Shown here: positions 12,441 through 26,541 of the stretch, piece by piece
Layout: each line of letters opens with the position of its first letter
How positions within the stretch are numbered: the stretch's first letter is position 1
NCBI GenBank assembly: GCA_020726505.1
Contig: JAHLEZ010000026.1
Location: 434,001-498,000 of the forward strand
Length of the DNA stretch: 64,000 bases
Origin: Leptodontidium sp. MPI-SDFR-AT-0119
Lineage: Eukaryota; Ascomycota; Leotiomycetes; Helotiales; Leptodontidiaceae
Direction: 5' to 3'
Notes under the pieces: model-generated
Databases searched by the model: none
What the model was told of the DNA's origin: nothing
The model's input: the letters and a program-made list of their open reading frames with translations, nothing else
Program-made: the position numbers and the translations under genes

Positions 12441-13115
12441 AATTCTGCCTTGTCGCCTAAGGACGAAACATAAATCGAACGGCTCTTCATTACTAGAAAA
12501 ACTCTAGACTTCTCTTACACCTCCTAACTATAGCTCCACCCAAGCTTGCCGCAAAGTCCATCGCTTCTACAGCCGCCGACGTAGCACATGCAGAATTGTC
12601 TAAATATGTTGAGTCGCACACCCCCGGCATTGTGGACGAGAGGCCAGATACGCAACCGAATTTCAATAAACACCTGAAGACCGTAGATCTACAAAAGACT
12701 AATAAATTAGTAACAGACTTCCTTGACGTAAGTAGCGCTTCAAAAGCTTCTTGTCTGTCTTAGCGGATCACTTACAAGGTTACAGAATGTCGGCAAGAAA
12801 CTCGCTGCGGAATTCCTCGAATCAAAAGACGCTCAACTCATAAGATCATACCTTCTGCTTTACTGCGCTCGACATACCGCGAAATGGTACAAGGGGGAAG
12901 GGAAGGTTACAATATTTGTTGCGCTGGGCCCGCTATCTTGTGACAATGGATTGCCCAAGTTCGAGTCCGAGAACGATCCTGATAGAGTCATGGCGAGTGG
13001 GGACGCTCTTCTTGTTAGACATAATACGCGGCAGCTGTAGGATAGACAAAAGGGAGGGGGCTTCGCTCTTGTGTCGGAATGGACGGCCCCAGATGAGACG
13101 TCCCTAGATGATTAG
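12441..13115 (+). pseudogene. Unknown gene split by LINE copy 1, 3' part
   Basis: The 12-bp target duplication reads in frame as Asn-Ser-Ala-Leu and continues as SPKDET-stop-IERLFIT. An intron ends at CTATAG (about 12531), followed by APPKLAAKSIASTAADVAHA and on to TNKLVTDFLD. A second intron starts at 12727 (GTAAGT). The next exon reads EFLESKDAQLIRSYLLLYCA, then KVTIFVALGPLSCDNG, one TAG, and ends EWTAPDETSLDD with stop at 13113-13115. Upstream of the LINE the same frame can be read at about 6899-6961 (TKQQGRRRGNRLLNSAL), so the element seems to have landed in an exon. I do not recognise the family. The stop overlaps the stop of the minus-strand gene. Confidence 0.6.
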
Positions 13116-14900
13116 ACAATACGAAAGACGTCTGGCGGAAAGACGCATTGGTCTCCATCAAAATAGTAGCTCTCTGACTGCCAGGTTTCTAGGTCAGTTC
13201 TAGGCTCGTAGTCCAATGGTTGAAATACTTCGTCGTCGGGTGTGTCGCAGTCGCGGCCCGAAAGCATAGGACCTCCTGTATTGACACCTCGTAGTTAGTT
13301 TGATTCTCTATCGAGAGAGTACGAGAAGCTACTTACCTAGTCTCATCCTCAGTTCCTGACCAGCTACGCTGCTGGCTGTATTGTCTGTCTCAACCCGAGG
13401 GCCTTCCGAAAGCCCTGTTCCAGCTGTTTCGGTGAGCGTTAAGCTGCCTGCACTACAAGTGGGGTGCGATGGGTGGCAGTTACTAGCTTTACCTGAGCCA
13501 GCACCAATGGTAGTTGAAGCATTGTCGTCTCTGTTGCACTCTCCCGTGATGAAGCCGGTATCAATGTGGTCATGCTGTAACGTCGGTGGTGTTATAGGTG
13601 GAGTCGGTTGACCCATGAGGAAACGATTAGAGTCTTCTAATCGGTGGCAAAGAGTAGCCACATGAATTCGCGGTACCGATCTCTCACCCTCGATCGTCCT
13701 ATTGGTTATGGCAGATGGAAGCCCTATCGTTTTACATATCTCTTTATGACTTAATAGGTATTAGTTCATATTACTATTAAATTGTTGGGAGATTATACCT
13801 TCTCTAAGGGAGCAAACGGCCAAGAATTATTGTCGGATTGAAAAGTGACACTGTCTCAACGTTTCTAGGAGCTGGGTGTTCTTTCAACGCAGCGACAACT
13901 CCGGAAATAAAAGCCTCTCGCCTTGGCTTTATTATACGGGCTATCTGATTTAACATCGACCCTTTCGCTATATTAATGTCAGCAATTATATGACCTATAA
14001 AATGTGTTATCGGTTACGTACTAGTAAAGATATTGTAGAGGAGGTAAGCTTTGACATTCTAGCTCAATAGCATCTCATTTATGATTGAGTTGACAATTTC
14101 TACAAAGACACGCCAATTATAAAGGGTAGATCTGTGCGAGTCCATTTCTGGCGGCACAGATGACGCAAACTCGGAACCCACCCGCAAGAGACAAGCAGCG
14201 ATATATCGCATGGGCTAGACAATAGTGGCCGCTGAATTCTCTATACTCTCTGCGCAACTCCACAAGTACATTGCACAAGCATTCGCTTCGCTATATGGAA
14301 AATCTTTACTAGATAGGTCAACAAACCCGGGGGAGCTTTCTGTAGACAATTTATTAATTCCTACTTTCAGCCAAGCCGCGGTGTCCTGGACAAGCTCTTC
14401 GTCGTTCCGCGGGCGCTTGCGCTTGGTCCCGCGGTTTGTTTTGCTAGGGGGGGAGGGTTGTGGCGTGCCGTTGGGCGCGTTGCTGATGTTGGCGGGGTGG
14501 TCTTGAGAAGGGAGAATGTTGGTGTTGGTTGAGAGGCGGTTGGGGAGATTCTCGATGTTTGGTGAATGGTTCGAAGAGCTCTCAGCCGTGGTTAATTCGC
14601 CGCGGGTGATGCTCAAGGCGACAGTTGAGGGGTCCTGTGCAAGGCTCTTGATGGTGGATGAGTAGTCTTGAGCAAGGCTTGTAGACCCTGCATAAGCTTG
14701 AAATCTGGATATCGCAACTGGAATGCATTGTTCGGCATCGGTATTAGTAGGAGGGTCCAAAATACAACTGGCCTCGTGTTAGATGATTCTTCTAACTTGA
14801 AGGCTGACTTACCACTCTGCCGAAGAGTAGTTCCAAGAGAATGACTAGTAAAAGTAATCGATAACTTTTTGAACTGTATTTACAACAATCGATGCATGGG
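13112..14900 (-). pseudogene. Unknown nuclear-type protein gene with four or five nonsense codons
   Basis: One long minus-strand gene can be read across three introns. The 5' part at about 14900-14816 contains NTVQKVIDYFY. A donor GTAAGT precedes 14760, where a Ser/Pro/Asn-rich region begins and carries a basic patch (NRGTKRKRPRN) that looks like a nuclear localisation signal. An alpha-helical stretch follows at about 14215-13810 (EAFISGVVAALKEHPAPRN, FNPTIILGRLLP). An intron ends near 13758, then come a Pro/Thr-rich region, an intron at 13336-13276 (GTAAGT/CAG) and a final acidic exon ending DVFRIV at 13112. In-frame stops are TAG at 14215, then TAG, TAA and TAG further along, all at positions compatible with Gln or Trp. 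No family was recognised. It is a lightly RIP-mutated gene rather than random sequence. Confidence 0.65.
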
Positions 14901-15637
14901 ATTAGTTTATTTGACAATAGCAAGGTCCGTAACGAAACTTCGATGAGAAAAACGTTTGTCCGGGATATTGTTGGAGAGTAAATGGAGATATTGTGACTTA
15001 TACAGCGACCTAGTGTGTGAGGACTAGAATGACTATATGAACGTATATGTCGCGATCACGAAAAATCCGCTGTGGGCCAGGAGAGATGAGGGCCTCTTGC
15101 TACTAATTGAACGTATAATAGGATTCTTTCTCTATACACAGAGATCGAAGGTCTCTGTCATCCATAGTAGTCCACTGGAAAGATAAGGAAAAGGCTGGGA
15201 AACTGGGACTAGGAAACTGGGCGAGCTTCGCGGCCTGTCTATTAGCGTACAATTACCCGTGATAGGGGATGCGAGCTGACAGGGGTTGTTGTTGTCCACC
15301 CTAGTCACAACAATAACCCCTGTCGGTCGTGATAAGACCCAGACCATTCAAGATCCAGAGCTCAGAACATCAAATGGCGGCACAGTTCGGTACGGCACGG
15401 CTAGCTTCCTCCACCATCCCTCTAGCGATTCCCTTTCTAGAATTGTGTGGGGATTCTAGGTCGTTCCCGCTTAGTAAAGATTTCCACATTAAAAATAAAA
15501 AAATACTATTGCTGGTTGGCACTATGTGTGTAACGGGGGAGTGATCCGACTGAATCCAATCGAGAAGGTGGTTCATACAGTACTATCTTAAAGGCAACTG
15601 CCATCAGTGCTGTGGAAGAAGGTGCTTTGTTTCTTAG
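14901..15637. other. Intergenic, contains one inverted repeat
   Basis: No gene supported. Overlapping short open frames occur on both strands without family signal. The imperfect 20-bp inverted repeat at 15276-15326 lies here. Confidence 0.4.
15276..15326. repeat. Imperfect 20-bp inverted repeat with 11-bp loop
   Basis: Left arm 15276-15295 contains ACAGGGGTTGTTGTTGT. Right arm 15307-15326 is its reverse complement at 18 of 20 positions, and both mismatches are C/T-type. It could fold as a hairpin. It has no T-run, and a bacterial-type terminator is not expected in this genome. Confidence 0.7.
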
Positions 15638-16635
15638 ATGATCAACACGTTGTGGAGACTGCTCGTACTACTACTACTACTGGATTTCAATCATATATCT
15701 CAATCAGCAACGAGCGAATGCGAAACATGTATAAGAAGCTGGAGAACCTGCAGGTGCCCTCCTCACTTCCTCATTGATCAATCAAGGTTTTCCGGTGGTA
15801 CCTGCATTCCTGACCGCTCGCCCTTTGTATTTGCCTCACTTCATCCTCAGCATTTGGGCCTCCACAAGACGAGGCATCTGAATTCCGCCCTCCTCACCCT
15901 GCAAGTTGCCCTCCTCACCAACCATATTGGCCTATTTCTCACCCAGCCTGTGAACAGCGTGAAGCAGCGTCAATTATCATTGCTCCATTGCATCCCCTGT
16001 TCCATGCACGATGACTGGCCGCCTCTGCACTACGATCACTTCCGGCGGTTCGAATCCAGTTGAGACCACGGTCCCTCATGAGACGACTGTGTCTTACAGC
16101 GCGACTAGTGACATCGAGACGGTGACTGTGACTGTATGTTCTTCGATCAGGACTTTCTTGCGATAGCTGATCGATGTAGTATGAATTCAAAATTCTGTCG
16201 GAAGTATTGCCCAAAGTCTTTCAGGTGTCGGGAGATCATCAAGCTACAGAATTCCATTTGGACAAACTTGAGACTTCTCTGTCTGGAGTTTTACTTCTCG
16301 TGGAGCATGATGGCCGGTATAGCAGGCTATGGACCTGGTTGTGGAATTATGGGCTGAGCCGAGATGTGTTTAATTCAATCCATCTGGCAGGAGATGGGCC
16401 AGCAATCTCAAGACTAGGTCGTGACTATGTTCTAAGTGGCTGCACTCGTGACATCTCTGTGTATGAGGAAGTCTTGGAAAGGAAGTGGGCAGGGAGGTTG
16501 CTGATTCAACAATACTACGAGCGATTCCTACTATTCAGATATCTTTGGCAGGACATTCAAACGGGCATTGCGAGTCAAGTGGACGGAACCCTGAGGTCAA
16601 TGCGGGTACTTGGAGCAAAGTTCGGGATCAAATGA
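15638..16635 (+). CDS. Possible secreted Thr-rich protein, exon structure uncertain
   Basis: The ATG at 15638 begins a classic signal peptide (MINTLWRLLVLLLLLDF) followed by a Cys-rich stretch (ECETCIRSWRTCRCPP). About 350 bases on, in another frame, comes a Thr-rich segment typical of fungal cell-wall proteins (LCTTITSGGS, ETTVPHETTVSYSATSD). Its donor GTATGT at 16134 pairs with a CAG acceptor at 16222-16224 and keeps frame into the last exon, which ends at 16635 and reads DKLETSLSGVLLLVEHDGRY. At least one further intron is needed between about 15750 and 15970; I could not fix it. If the exons belong together, the product is secreted or wall-bound. The last exon, rich in Leu, Arg and Trp, does not look like a wall protein, so two genes are possible. 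Confidence 0.35.
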
Positions 16636-17531
16636 CACCTCAATTGTAAATTATCAACGTTTTCAGGAATCTGCTTATACCCACATGCACCAGTCGATGT
16701 GAGAATTTTTCTCTCTGCTCATATTTCACGACACCAGCCCAACGTCAACTACCGCCCACGTTAGCATATGTAAGAACAAGCTACTCCCCAGCTTCCAGGT
16801 GACCACTCTCGTATTCCATCTGCCTTACGCACACCCACGAAGGCATTCACGTAAGCCGCACCCCGCCCGTCCTGCCAATCATCATGCTTACGACTGCTGG
16901 TATCTGGCGTTTCTGAGGCCTGCATGTGGCGTGGAGTGGATCCTTCCGTAGGACTGCGCTGTAGACACCTGGAAACGGCAGAGAGTAGTAGCTTGAGATC
17001 GACGATTCTTTGGGATAGATCGAACCACGAAAGAATTTCCGCTGTACGTGGCGCAGAAAGTGGACCCGTGTGGAGGCAATAATAGGTTCTTGGGGAGAGG
17101 CGCCTGAAAGACCTAATCGGAACATCCGTGTACCCGCCCACATGGCAGGATGTTACTCCCGGATTCTAACGAGCTGAGCTTCCGTCCTGGGAACTCAGTG
17201 GGACTTGGGGCTCGTGCACCGCCTGTTCGGGAAACCCTCCCGGATCTACTTCGAAGTAAACTGTATCGATTCAATAATCCAACCTCCTAAGTCGTTTCAC
17301 TCGACGGAGTTGGGAACGCCTCCAAAGCTGCAGTTTGTTTCCTCACGGACCTCTGAAATATATATAAGTTCGCTAGATCTTTCTATATCTCAGTCGTTCG
17401 CACTTGTCTGACCTCTCTACGTTCCGGATCCTTGCAAAACCAGCGAAAAGTACTCGTTGTCTATACATTCCCCAAACAAGATCACAGAAACTACTTCCAT
17501 CACTCTCCGGCCGTCGGACCGAAGCCCGAGT
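16636..17531. other. Intergenic and promoter region
   Basis: Minus-strand open frames at 16761-17143 overlap in three frames and have no family signature. The right end is the promoter and 5' leader of the C2H2 gene at 17532, with a TATA box at 17361. Confidence 0.4.
17361..17368 (+). promoter_or_regulatory. TATA box of the C2H2 gene at 17532
   Basis: TATATAAG, 164 bp before the ATG at 17532, followed by a pyrimidine-rich stretch suitable for transcription start. Assigned by sequence and position only. Confidence 0.5.
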
Positions 17532-18669
17532 ATGGACGTGATGGAATTGGCAGATACAAGACAATTCCAGTGTGACCGGCAAACCTGCAGTAAAGTTAGT
17601 CTTTCGGTGACGGTGTGAGTGTAGATGGCCAGCTGACCCTCTGTTATAGAGCTTCAAGCGGAAAAATGAGCTTCAAAAACACTATCGGTATCACAACGAG
17701 AAGCAATACTTTTGTGTGACTCCCGGGTGTAACAAGAGCTTCGTCCAAAGTAATAGCTTGACGATTCACATTCGAACCCACACAGGGGAGAGGCCGCATG
17801 AATGTAATCGATGTGGAAGAAAATTCTCTGATGTAAGTACCAAGACTCGCAGTTCCTGACCTCTCTGATCCAAAGCAGCCTTCAACATTGATCAAACATC
17901 GCCGAATTCATACAGGTGTGCGACCGCACAACTGCCCCCATTGTAAAAAAAGGTCGGCTATAATAGAGTTTCTTGTGAGTTTTAGCTAACCAGTTGTAGC
18001 TTCACCCGAAAGGATGGCTTATTGAAGCACCAGCGTTCCCATCAAGGAGATTCACACTTGCCAGAATTGGGCGATAGCGAGACGTCTGAATCAGAGAATA
18101 GTGGTTTTCCTTCCACACCTCAACATTCAGGCCGAACACGAATGCAACAGGCCGTTGAGCCTCCGCACTCTCTCATTCAAACTGGACTTCCTGTGCATCA
18201 AACATATGCACTGCCCTCCAGTCAACAACACAACAGCCTGCCCATGCAGCGAGCTTACGCCCAAAGTCACAATCTGTCCCATGATCATCACTTCAGCGGA
18301 CCGATTCTAAACCAACCCCAACCCTGGGTAACAGATCTCCCACCTTACACTCTATACTACGTTCCAGAAGAAATCAGTCCAGGAGCGGCAACTTTGACAC
18401 CTATTGAGACCTACGAACCTTCTTATCAATTCGAAACATATATATCTCACGCCAGCGGCCAAAACCCCTACTCTTCTGCCCCAAGATCAAGTCCGGTATC
18501 GCAAGCGCCACACCCCAACCCCCAACCAGCAGCGCACAACACATCGTCCCAAATCACGGTTCTCAACGGGCAATGGCACGGAATCTTCCCTCAACAGCTT
18601 CTCGTGGAAGAGAACAGCCACTGGATGGAGCGCATTTGGTCTCAGGAGTTCCAAGGCCCTTGGATTTAG
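17532..18669 (+). CDS. C2H2 zinc-finger transcription factor, four fingers, 329 residues
   Basis: Exons are 17532-17594, 17650-17832, 17879-17952 and 18000-18669. All three introns have GT..AG ends and keep frame. Fingers lie at residues 14-36, 43-65, 73-93 and 101-121. Fingers 1 and 2 are C-x4-C type and fingers 3 and 4 C-x2-C type, joined by TGERPHE and TGVRPHN linkers, so the fingers form one DNA-reading array. Introns cut inside fingers 1, 3 and 4, and only the spliced frame restores complete fingers, which fixes the model. From residue 130 the protein is Ser/Pro/Gln/His-rich without domains, as in many activation regions. It should act in the nucleus as a sequence-specific regulator; targets are unknown. 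No premature stops, in contrast to the flanking decayed blocks. Confidence 0.88.
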
Positions 18670-19143
18670 AAGATTGAAGGATCAGAACAAATGCCCATTG
18701 TTTGGGTCGAAAGCCTATAGCGGCTTTTAGCATTTATCTCTTTCTTTTCAAATTCGTTTGTTTCTCTGCCAGTTTTGGTGCTGCCCGAGTCAAACGTGTT
18801 TGCTTTTGTAATATATACTTTTCTTTCCTCGATTCAGTCTGCTGTTCGATCGTAAATGCCTGTGTTGTTTTCTTGGTAGTCATCTTGACAGGTAGTAACG
18901 TACATATGGGGAGATAGGTCTAGATGCTAGGTGTACACAATTGAGCTGTCAAAATAATAATCTATCAATATAGTGACGGTTTTCCCCCCTAAAGATAACT
19001 AGCTGTTTTACTGTAGCTCCAGGCCGTGCTCTGGTTAGATGATAAAGGGTGTACATAATAGGTCAATCCCCCCTCCTACAACGTACTTAAAGAACCTCAC
19101 CGTCTCCCCAAGGTCCGAGTTTCATCCTTCATTCACAAGCAGA
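18670..19143. other. Intergenic
   Basis: 3' region of the C2H2 gene, rich in T, and the short upstream region of the Cys-rich gene at 19144. An in-frame extension to an upstream ATG at 19039 exists but breaks the family-like start MCDYTQVEY. Confidence 0.5.
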
Positions 19144-19465
19144 ATGTGCGACTACACACAAGTCGAGTATAGATGCGGCCATCGTCGTTATACCGTCAGA
19201 GCATGGTGCACTAATTACGAGACGACACATCGGCGCTGTCCACCATCCGTAGTAGCCGTCGAATACAGGTAGGTTGTTCAAGAACGCTAGTGACCTATAT
19301 ATACTAACAATCTTCCTAGACTCGAGGAAAGATGTGGTGGGTTTACTTCGACAAACCTGTTTTTATCGCTTGCTGATTCTTTCTGCCGTAGGGGACTGTC
19401 GGAGGCCAGCAGTAGAACCGACATGGATGAACGACCAGACCCTGAACCAGGCCAAGAAGGCTTGA
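19144..19465 (+). CDS. Small Cys-rich protein, 71 residues
   Basis: Exons are 19144-19268, 19320-19336 (only 17 nt) and 19392-19465, with introns GTAGGT..TAG and GTGGGT..TAG. The joined frame reads MCDYTQVEYRCGH, then a spaced set of Cys/His, the block CPPSVVAVEYRLEERCGDC, and ends NQAKKA. Six cysteines and two histidines suggest a compact metal-binding fold. There is no signal peptide, so it is probably cytosolic or nuclear. Short proteins starting MC.Y....Y.CGH are, as I recall, common orphans of Pezizomycotina with no assigned function. The gene at 42724 has the same opening and a similar closing Cys pair, so two relatives occur in this window. The splice model is supported by exact frame restoration over a micro-exon. 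Confidence 0.8.
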
Positions 19466-19677
19466 TTTACAATTCCGAATGTGGGAAGAATTTTGCGAGG
19501 GGGGAACAGTCATGGGCTGGTTACATATTTCTCCCCTCCAGTTACTACATGCACAGTGCCGTCGAGGACTCTTGCTTTGATAGTATGGAAGATGATTGTA
19601 TTTTCAGTGACTAGTATTCCACTTTGACTTGTGATCTGACCTCCAACGCAATGGTGAAGTTCATTATCATTAAATCT

Positions 19678-19745
19678 GGACGATCACGTGATGTCATGTC
19701 GTCCAGAGAGGTTATTGGAAACCAGAAGCCGCACGGAGTGGCATG
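19678..19745 (+). repeat. 68-bp dispersed repeat, copy B, with CACGTG palindrome
   Basis: Inverted match (62 of 68) to 6827-6894. It ends 255 bp before the ATG of the C2H2 gene at 20001. CACGTG is a known binding core for bHLH and some bZIP factors, so it may act as an upstream element; that is inference. Confidence 0.75.
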
Positions 19746-19895
19746 CTCGCGTTACGCCGCCCATATCTGCACATGCTTCAATCTTAGCATTTAGCGTTGG
19801 ACATAGCAGAAGCTGAAACAAGGGATCCTTGGAGTTATTCAAAATTCTCACCCTGCAAACGGAGGGGATGGGAAATTAGGATGGTCTTCCAGGCA

Positions 19896-19901
19896 TATAA
19901 G
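19896..19901 (+). promoter_or_regulatory. TATA-like box of the C2H2 gene at 20001
   Basis: TATAAG about 100 bp before the ATG at 20001. Position and sequence fit a core promoter; no other evidence. Confidence 0.4.
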
Positions 19902-20000
19902 TCGAGACATGTCCTTCTGTTTCCGCAATGTCCCCAAATCTTACAACCACCTCCATGCCACACTTCCTACATTTGCGACACACGTCATCCTAATTCTATC

Positions 20001-22389
<2,389 letters not shown>

Positions 22390-22764
22390 TCAATATCTGA
22401 GTTGTATATAGCATCTACGTATGTGGCACCATCTGATGTAGTCAACACAGTCTTCTGCGACCTTGATGATGATGAAGTTTATTCGCCCGGTTCTAAACCT
22501 AAAGGGCCCTAGTCTATATTACATAATCCACTTCGTTTAGTGTTTCCATGACCTCCTGAAGCCCGTACAGAAATGCCTCTTCTAGTATCTTCCACTTTCG
22601 GTAATTGCCTTGATCAAACGAGGTCTCGTGTGTGGTTAGTAGCAAGTGAGCTTAAAGATCATTCTTCCAAGTGTTCAATATCCTATCGTCGGCAACTAAA
22701 GCGAGACTTGCTAGGGACACGAGGGTGCTAGGGGTTAGTCGGGGTGAGAGAATGAGATGGGATT

Positions 22765-25700
22765 TACTATTGTGGGGTGTTGGCTGCCTGTACTACGTCT
22801 ATGTCTAGTCGTCCTGTGGCAATAGCAAACTTGATCGTTGCTCGTACTACTTCTATATTTAGTGTCTATGTCTCCGGGTCAGATAGTGCTTTCCCACCCA
22901 AGTAGAAAGAGAGGTTGCCTCTTCTTGTGTCTGCTTGTACTAGCATTTGTGTTTAGTATACATCCCATCTCGCGCATTAGAAGAGGAAATACTTGACGGT
23001 TTCCCTTGCTTGGCCGCATTGGCATTAGTCTGATTCCGCTGCTCTAATCCGGTGGAGGTATCTATTGAGTCGTGCTATTCCCGTTCGGAGTTGTGTTAAT
23101 ACGCTCGCTTCTCTCCGCTTGAGGCCGTCGTACAGGGTACGAGTGTGCTTGCCTGGCAGTGCTGTGTCCATTTCTCTCAAATACTTTCCTACTCCGTCTG
23201 GCAGTGTCCTTGTTACTCCTGTCGCTATTGTATTATTTATAATTGTGGACTTAGCTTGTTAACATTGCCCTTAAGGTATTCGGCCCTACTCTGTGGCCTG
23301 TCGTGCTGCCTCCTTTACTCTCCTGCCTTGCTCGAAACTCCCTTGCGATAGGACCTATATTATAGAGACGGAGTTGCCTCCTTGCCTTAGCATACGAACT
23401 AGCTCGTAGATTTCTTTAATGCTGCTTTGTCCTAATTAATGTCTTAGTTGACTCGTTACTAGTAGAGCTCCTTGATTACTTATAATAATAGTGATCTGTC
23501 TTCCTACTAGATGTTGTGGTAGCTGCTTTAGTGCCATGGCTATCGCTGCGAGTTCCGCTGTGTATAGGTTCTGTTCCGTTCTTACTCTTAAGGTGACTAA
23601 GTATGTAGTAGATTCTCTGCCTATTATAATGCCGAGAGTGTCGTGGATGGCCCCTCCCATCCCAACTATCCCTTTCCTTGCGGACGAGCTTGTCGCAATC
23701 CGTATACCGCTAATAGTATTCGCAATATTTGTCGTCTCCTCCGTTCTAAGGTTAATTATAGTAGGGAGTCGTTCCTCCCACGGAGCTATCACATAGGGCT
23801 GAATGACCTCCATCTTATCTGTTAGCATGTTTTGGTGCGCATGAGTTATCCTTTGTAATAGTGAGGTGAATCTCCGGAGTTCTCTAGTGTTTAGCTTTGA
23901 GAGTGGGTTCGTCTCCGGTAACGTGCGGAGGTTGACTTACAGCTTCGTAGCCCTCTCTGCATGCCGCTCATCTACTGTACGTATGCTGGCCTCGGCTTCT
24001 GCAACTGCAGTTGCCACTGTTCGAAAGACTCCTGTAATGGCTTGTGCTCTGACTCTTTGTATTCTATTTATTAAGGCCACGCCTTTGTATCCGCAAGCAT
24101 GTATCTAAACGTTCGAGGTATAATCCACGACTGGCGCTACTGTCGCTCCAAACAATTGCCTTGTAGTTAAGGGGGAAACTAGCCGCAGTCGTTTCAGTGC
24201 TATAGCGGCTAGAAGGCCCTTAGTCGTTGCTTTTCTGATGTGCTGCATATACTGGAGTCCCGAGTCTATAATCACTCCTAAGATCTTAGCCGTTTCCTTT
24301 AGTGCGATTACTTCACCTTTAATAGTGAATAGTCTAGTATTAGTTCGGTCCGGCCGCCTGGTGAAATGAATTATTACTGTCTTGTCCCCTTCGAACGTGG
24401 CTCTACTCCGCTTCTCCCATTTTATTGCTCTATTAATAATAGCTTGAATCCCCTCTCTGTTCGCTTTTACTAATAGCCCTATAACCCACGTGTTATAATT
24501 ATCCACAAATGCCATTACTCCCCTATTTACATTTACTTTGTGTTAAACTAAGTCGGCATTAAAAAAGAGGAACAATATTAGCGAAAGTAGTAACCTTTGT
24601 AGTAAGCCTACTTATAGTAGTGACTATTATTAAGAGGTGTGGCCATTAACTAGGATGGTTGCTGTGCGTTCTGAGCAGAAGGCATTAATCCACTGCACTA
24701 GAGCCGGCGGGATGCCTCTTACTGCGAGTCTCTGCAACAGTCTATCCTTGTACACCCCATTGTATGCGCCCTTCACGTCGAAGCTAACTAAGCTAAGGAC
24801 CTTCTTTGATCTCTATGTATTATAGATGTGTTCTTGCAGTAGTAAGAGTGCCTATTCAGTAAAACGTTTCTTTCTAGCCCCGAAGTAGTTCGTGGGGAGT
24901 AGACTAAAAGTCTCTACTACGTACGATACTCTTTTAGTAACCACAGACTCCAGTGTCTTTCCAAGTGTGGAGAGCAACGAGATCGGCCTCTACGCCTTTG
25001 CGACCGTGTAGTCTCCCTTATTCGGCTTCTTCAGTAATATAATCTTGGCATTTCTTCACTGTATAAGGAGCTCCCCTTTATCTAACGATATCTGGAAGAG
25101 GAGCAACACTCTGTCTTTCACCACCGGCTATACCTGCTTCTATACTATAGCTAGTAACCCATTATCTCCTGGCGCCTTTTATGACTTCGCCGCAAAAATT
25201 CTCTGTTCTACTTCTTCTATCGTCAAACGAGGCATCGAAATTGCGGTACGTTGTAGTCGTGGTCCTTCATCTTCTATCCTCGCTAGTAGTGAGGGAAAGA
25301 ACGTGGATAATAGTTCTTCCGCTTGTTTTATTTTATCTTTCGTAGTAGATTAGTCTCTTCTCGTCAATAGTAGTATCTTATCAAATGCTGAGCTACTATA
25401 GGGATCTAAGTACTTTGCCGCTTACTATATGTTTGTGTCTTCCGCGAGGAAATCCTCCTAGTGCGCCTTTTTCTGTCTCCGGACGGCATTATAGTATTCC
25501 TTAGTAGCTTCATTCGCTTGTTGTTCTAAGCCAGGAAACATACGACTCATCCGTCGTTGAGTTCTCGCCTGGTTCCTCTAGTACGTGTAGACTCGCCAGA
25601 GCTGCGTGAGGTCTATTGTCCACCATCTCTTCGCGTATAGTGAAGGCTTAGCCTTTGGGGTAAGTGCATAGACTGCCTCTAGTACCGCTGTCATCAACCC

Positions 25701-26500
25701 ATCAGCCTGTTACTGTACACTGCCACTAAATAGAACGAAGCGAAGAGTGGTAGTAATCTTAGCCTTTATGTCAGTCCACGGAGTATTCTTGAAAAGCAGC
25801 TTTACTTTAATAACTCGTTCCGGAGTCGTGACGTCGAAATTCGTCTAAATTACTCTGTGATCAGATCTATACTCGGTCGTGTAGACTATACACTTCACTA
25901 CTGACGTTGCTAATTCCTCGGAAGCTAGTACTAGATCAATTGTTAACTCGTGATTCCCCCGTTGCCACGTCTTCGTGCCCCTCGGGAGTAAGCTACGAAG
26001 AGTATACTCACTTATGAGGTCGATAATCGGATCGGCCTCTCCTTGCCTTTCCCGTGAGACGTCCTCTCCTCCCCATAATTAATCATGCCGGTTGAAATCC
26101 CCGGCAATTACTATATCCACTCAGGTGCCGATCCTCTTGCGTGTTTCCTTTATTACTTAGTATAGTTCGTAGATCGTAACCCTCAATGCCTCTACATCCT
26201 GCGGTTCAACGTAGACTGACACTACTAGTATCGACCGGTCTAAGAGTCGCAACACCGCTGCCGTGAAGTCCGATAATTACATCGGTACCTGTTCTGCTTC
26301 GATGTCCTTCCGAATCCAGAGCATACTCCGAAACGCCCACCTTTCCTCACGTTAGACTGTGGGTACTATTTTAGTCCAGTTTAGGTGTCCCATAGGGACT
26401 GTCACTAGAGTGCCGTCGATAATCCTCGTATATAGCTCAGATATCGCCAACACTCTATAATCCTTTAGTTGTTTATCACTCATTAAACTATGTTACACTT
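22765..26500 (-). pseudogene. LINE copy 2 ORF2, broken
   Basis: Same domain order as copy 1 on the minus strand: endonuclease near 26090-25870, reverse transcriptase near 25010-24350 and RNase H near 23750-23490. The catalytic loop reads FVDN at 24498-24509, as in copy 1. Stretches such as ETAKILGVIIDSGLQYMQHI are intact. Stops remain throughout, so no enzyme is made. Confidence 0.87.
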
Positions 26501-26541
26501 CTCGCTACTTCTGGACATTCAATTAAAGTATTTAGAAGGTT

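Larger units (their letters stand above)
19466..20000. other. Intergenic and promoter of the C2H2 gene at 20001
   Basis: Contains copy B of the 68-bp repeat and a TATA-like box at 19896. No gene seen. Confidence 0.5.

Noticed and set aside
16047..16057. GGTTCGAATCC, a perfect tRNA B-box-like string
   Set aside because: The bases around it cannot form a T-stem (GGCGG against CCAGT), and no A-box or acceptor stem was found at the right distance.
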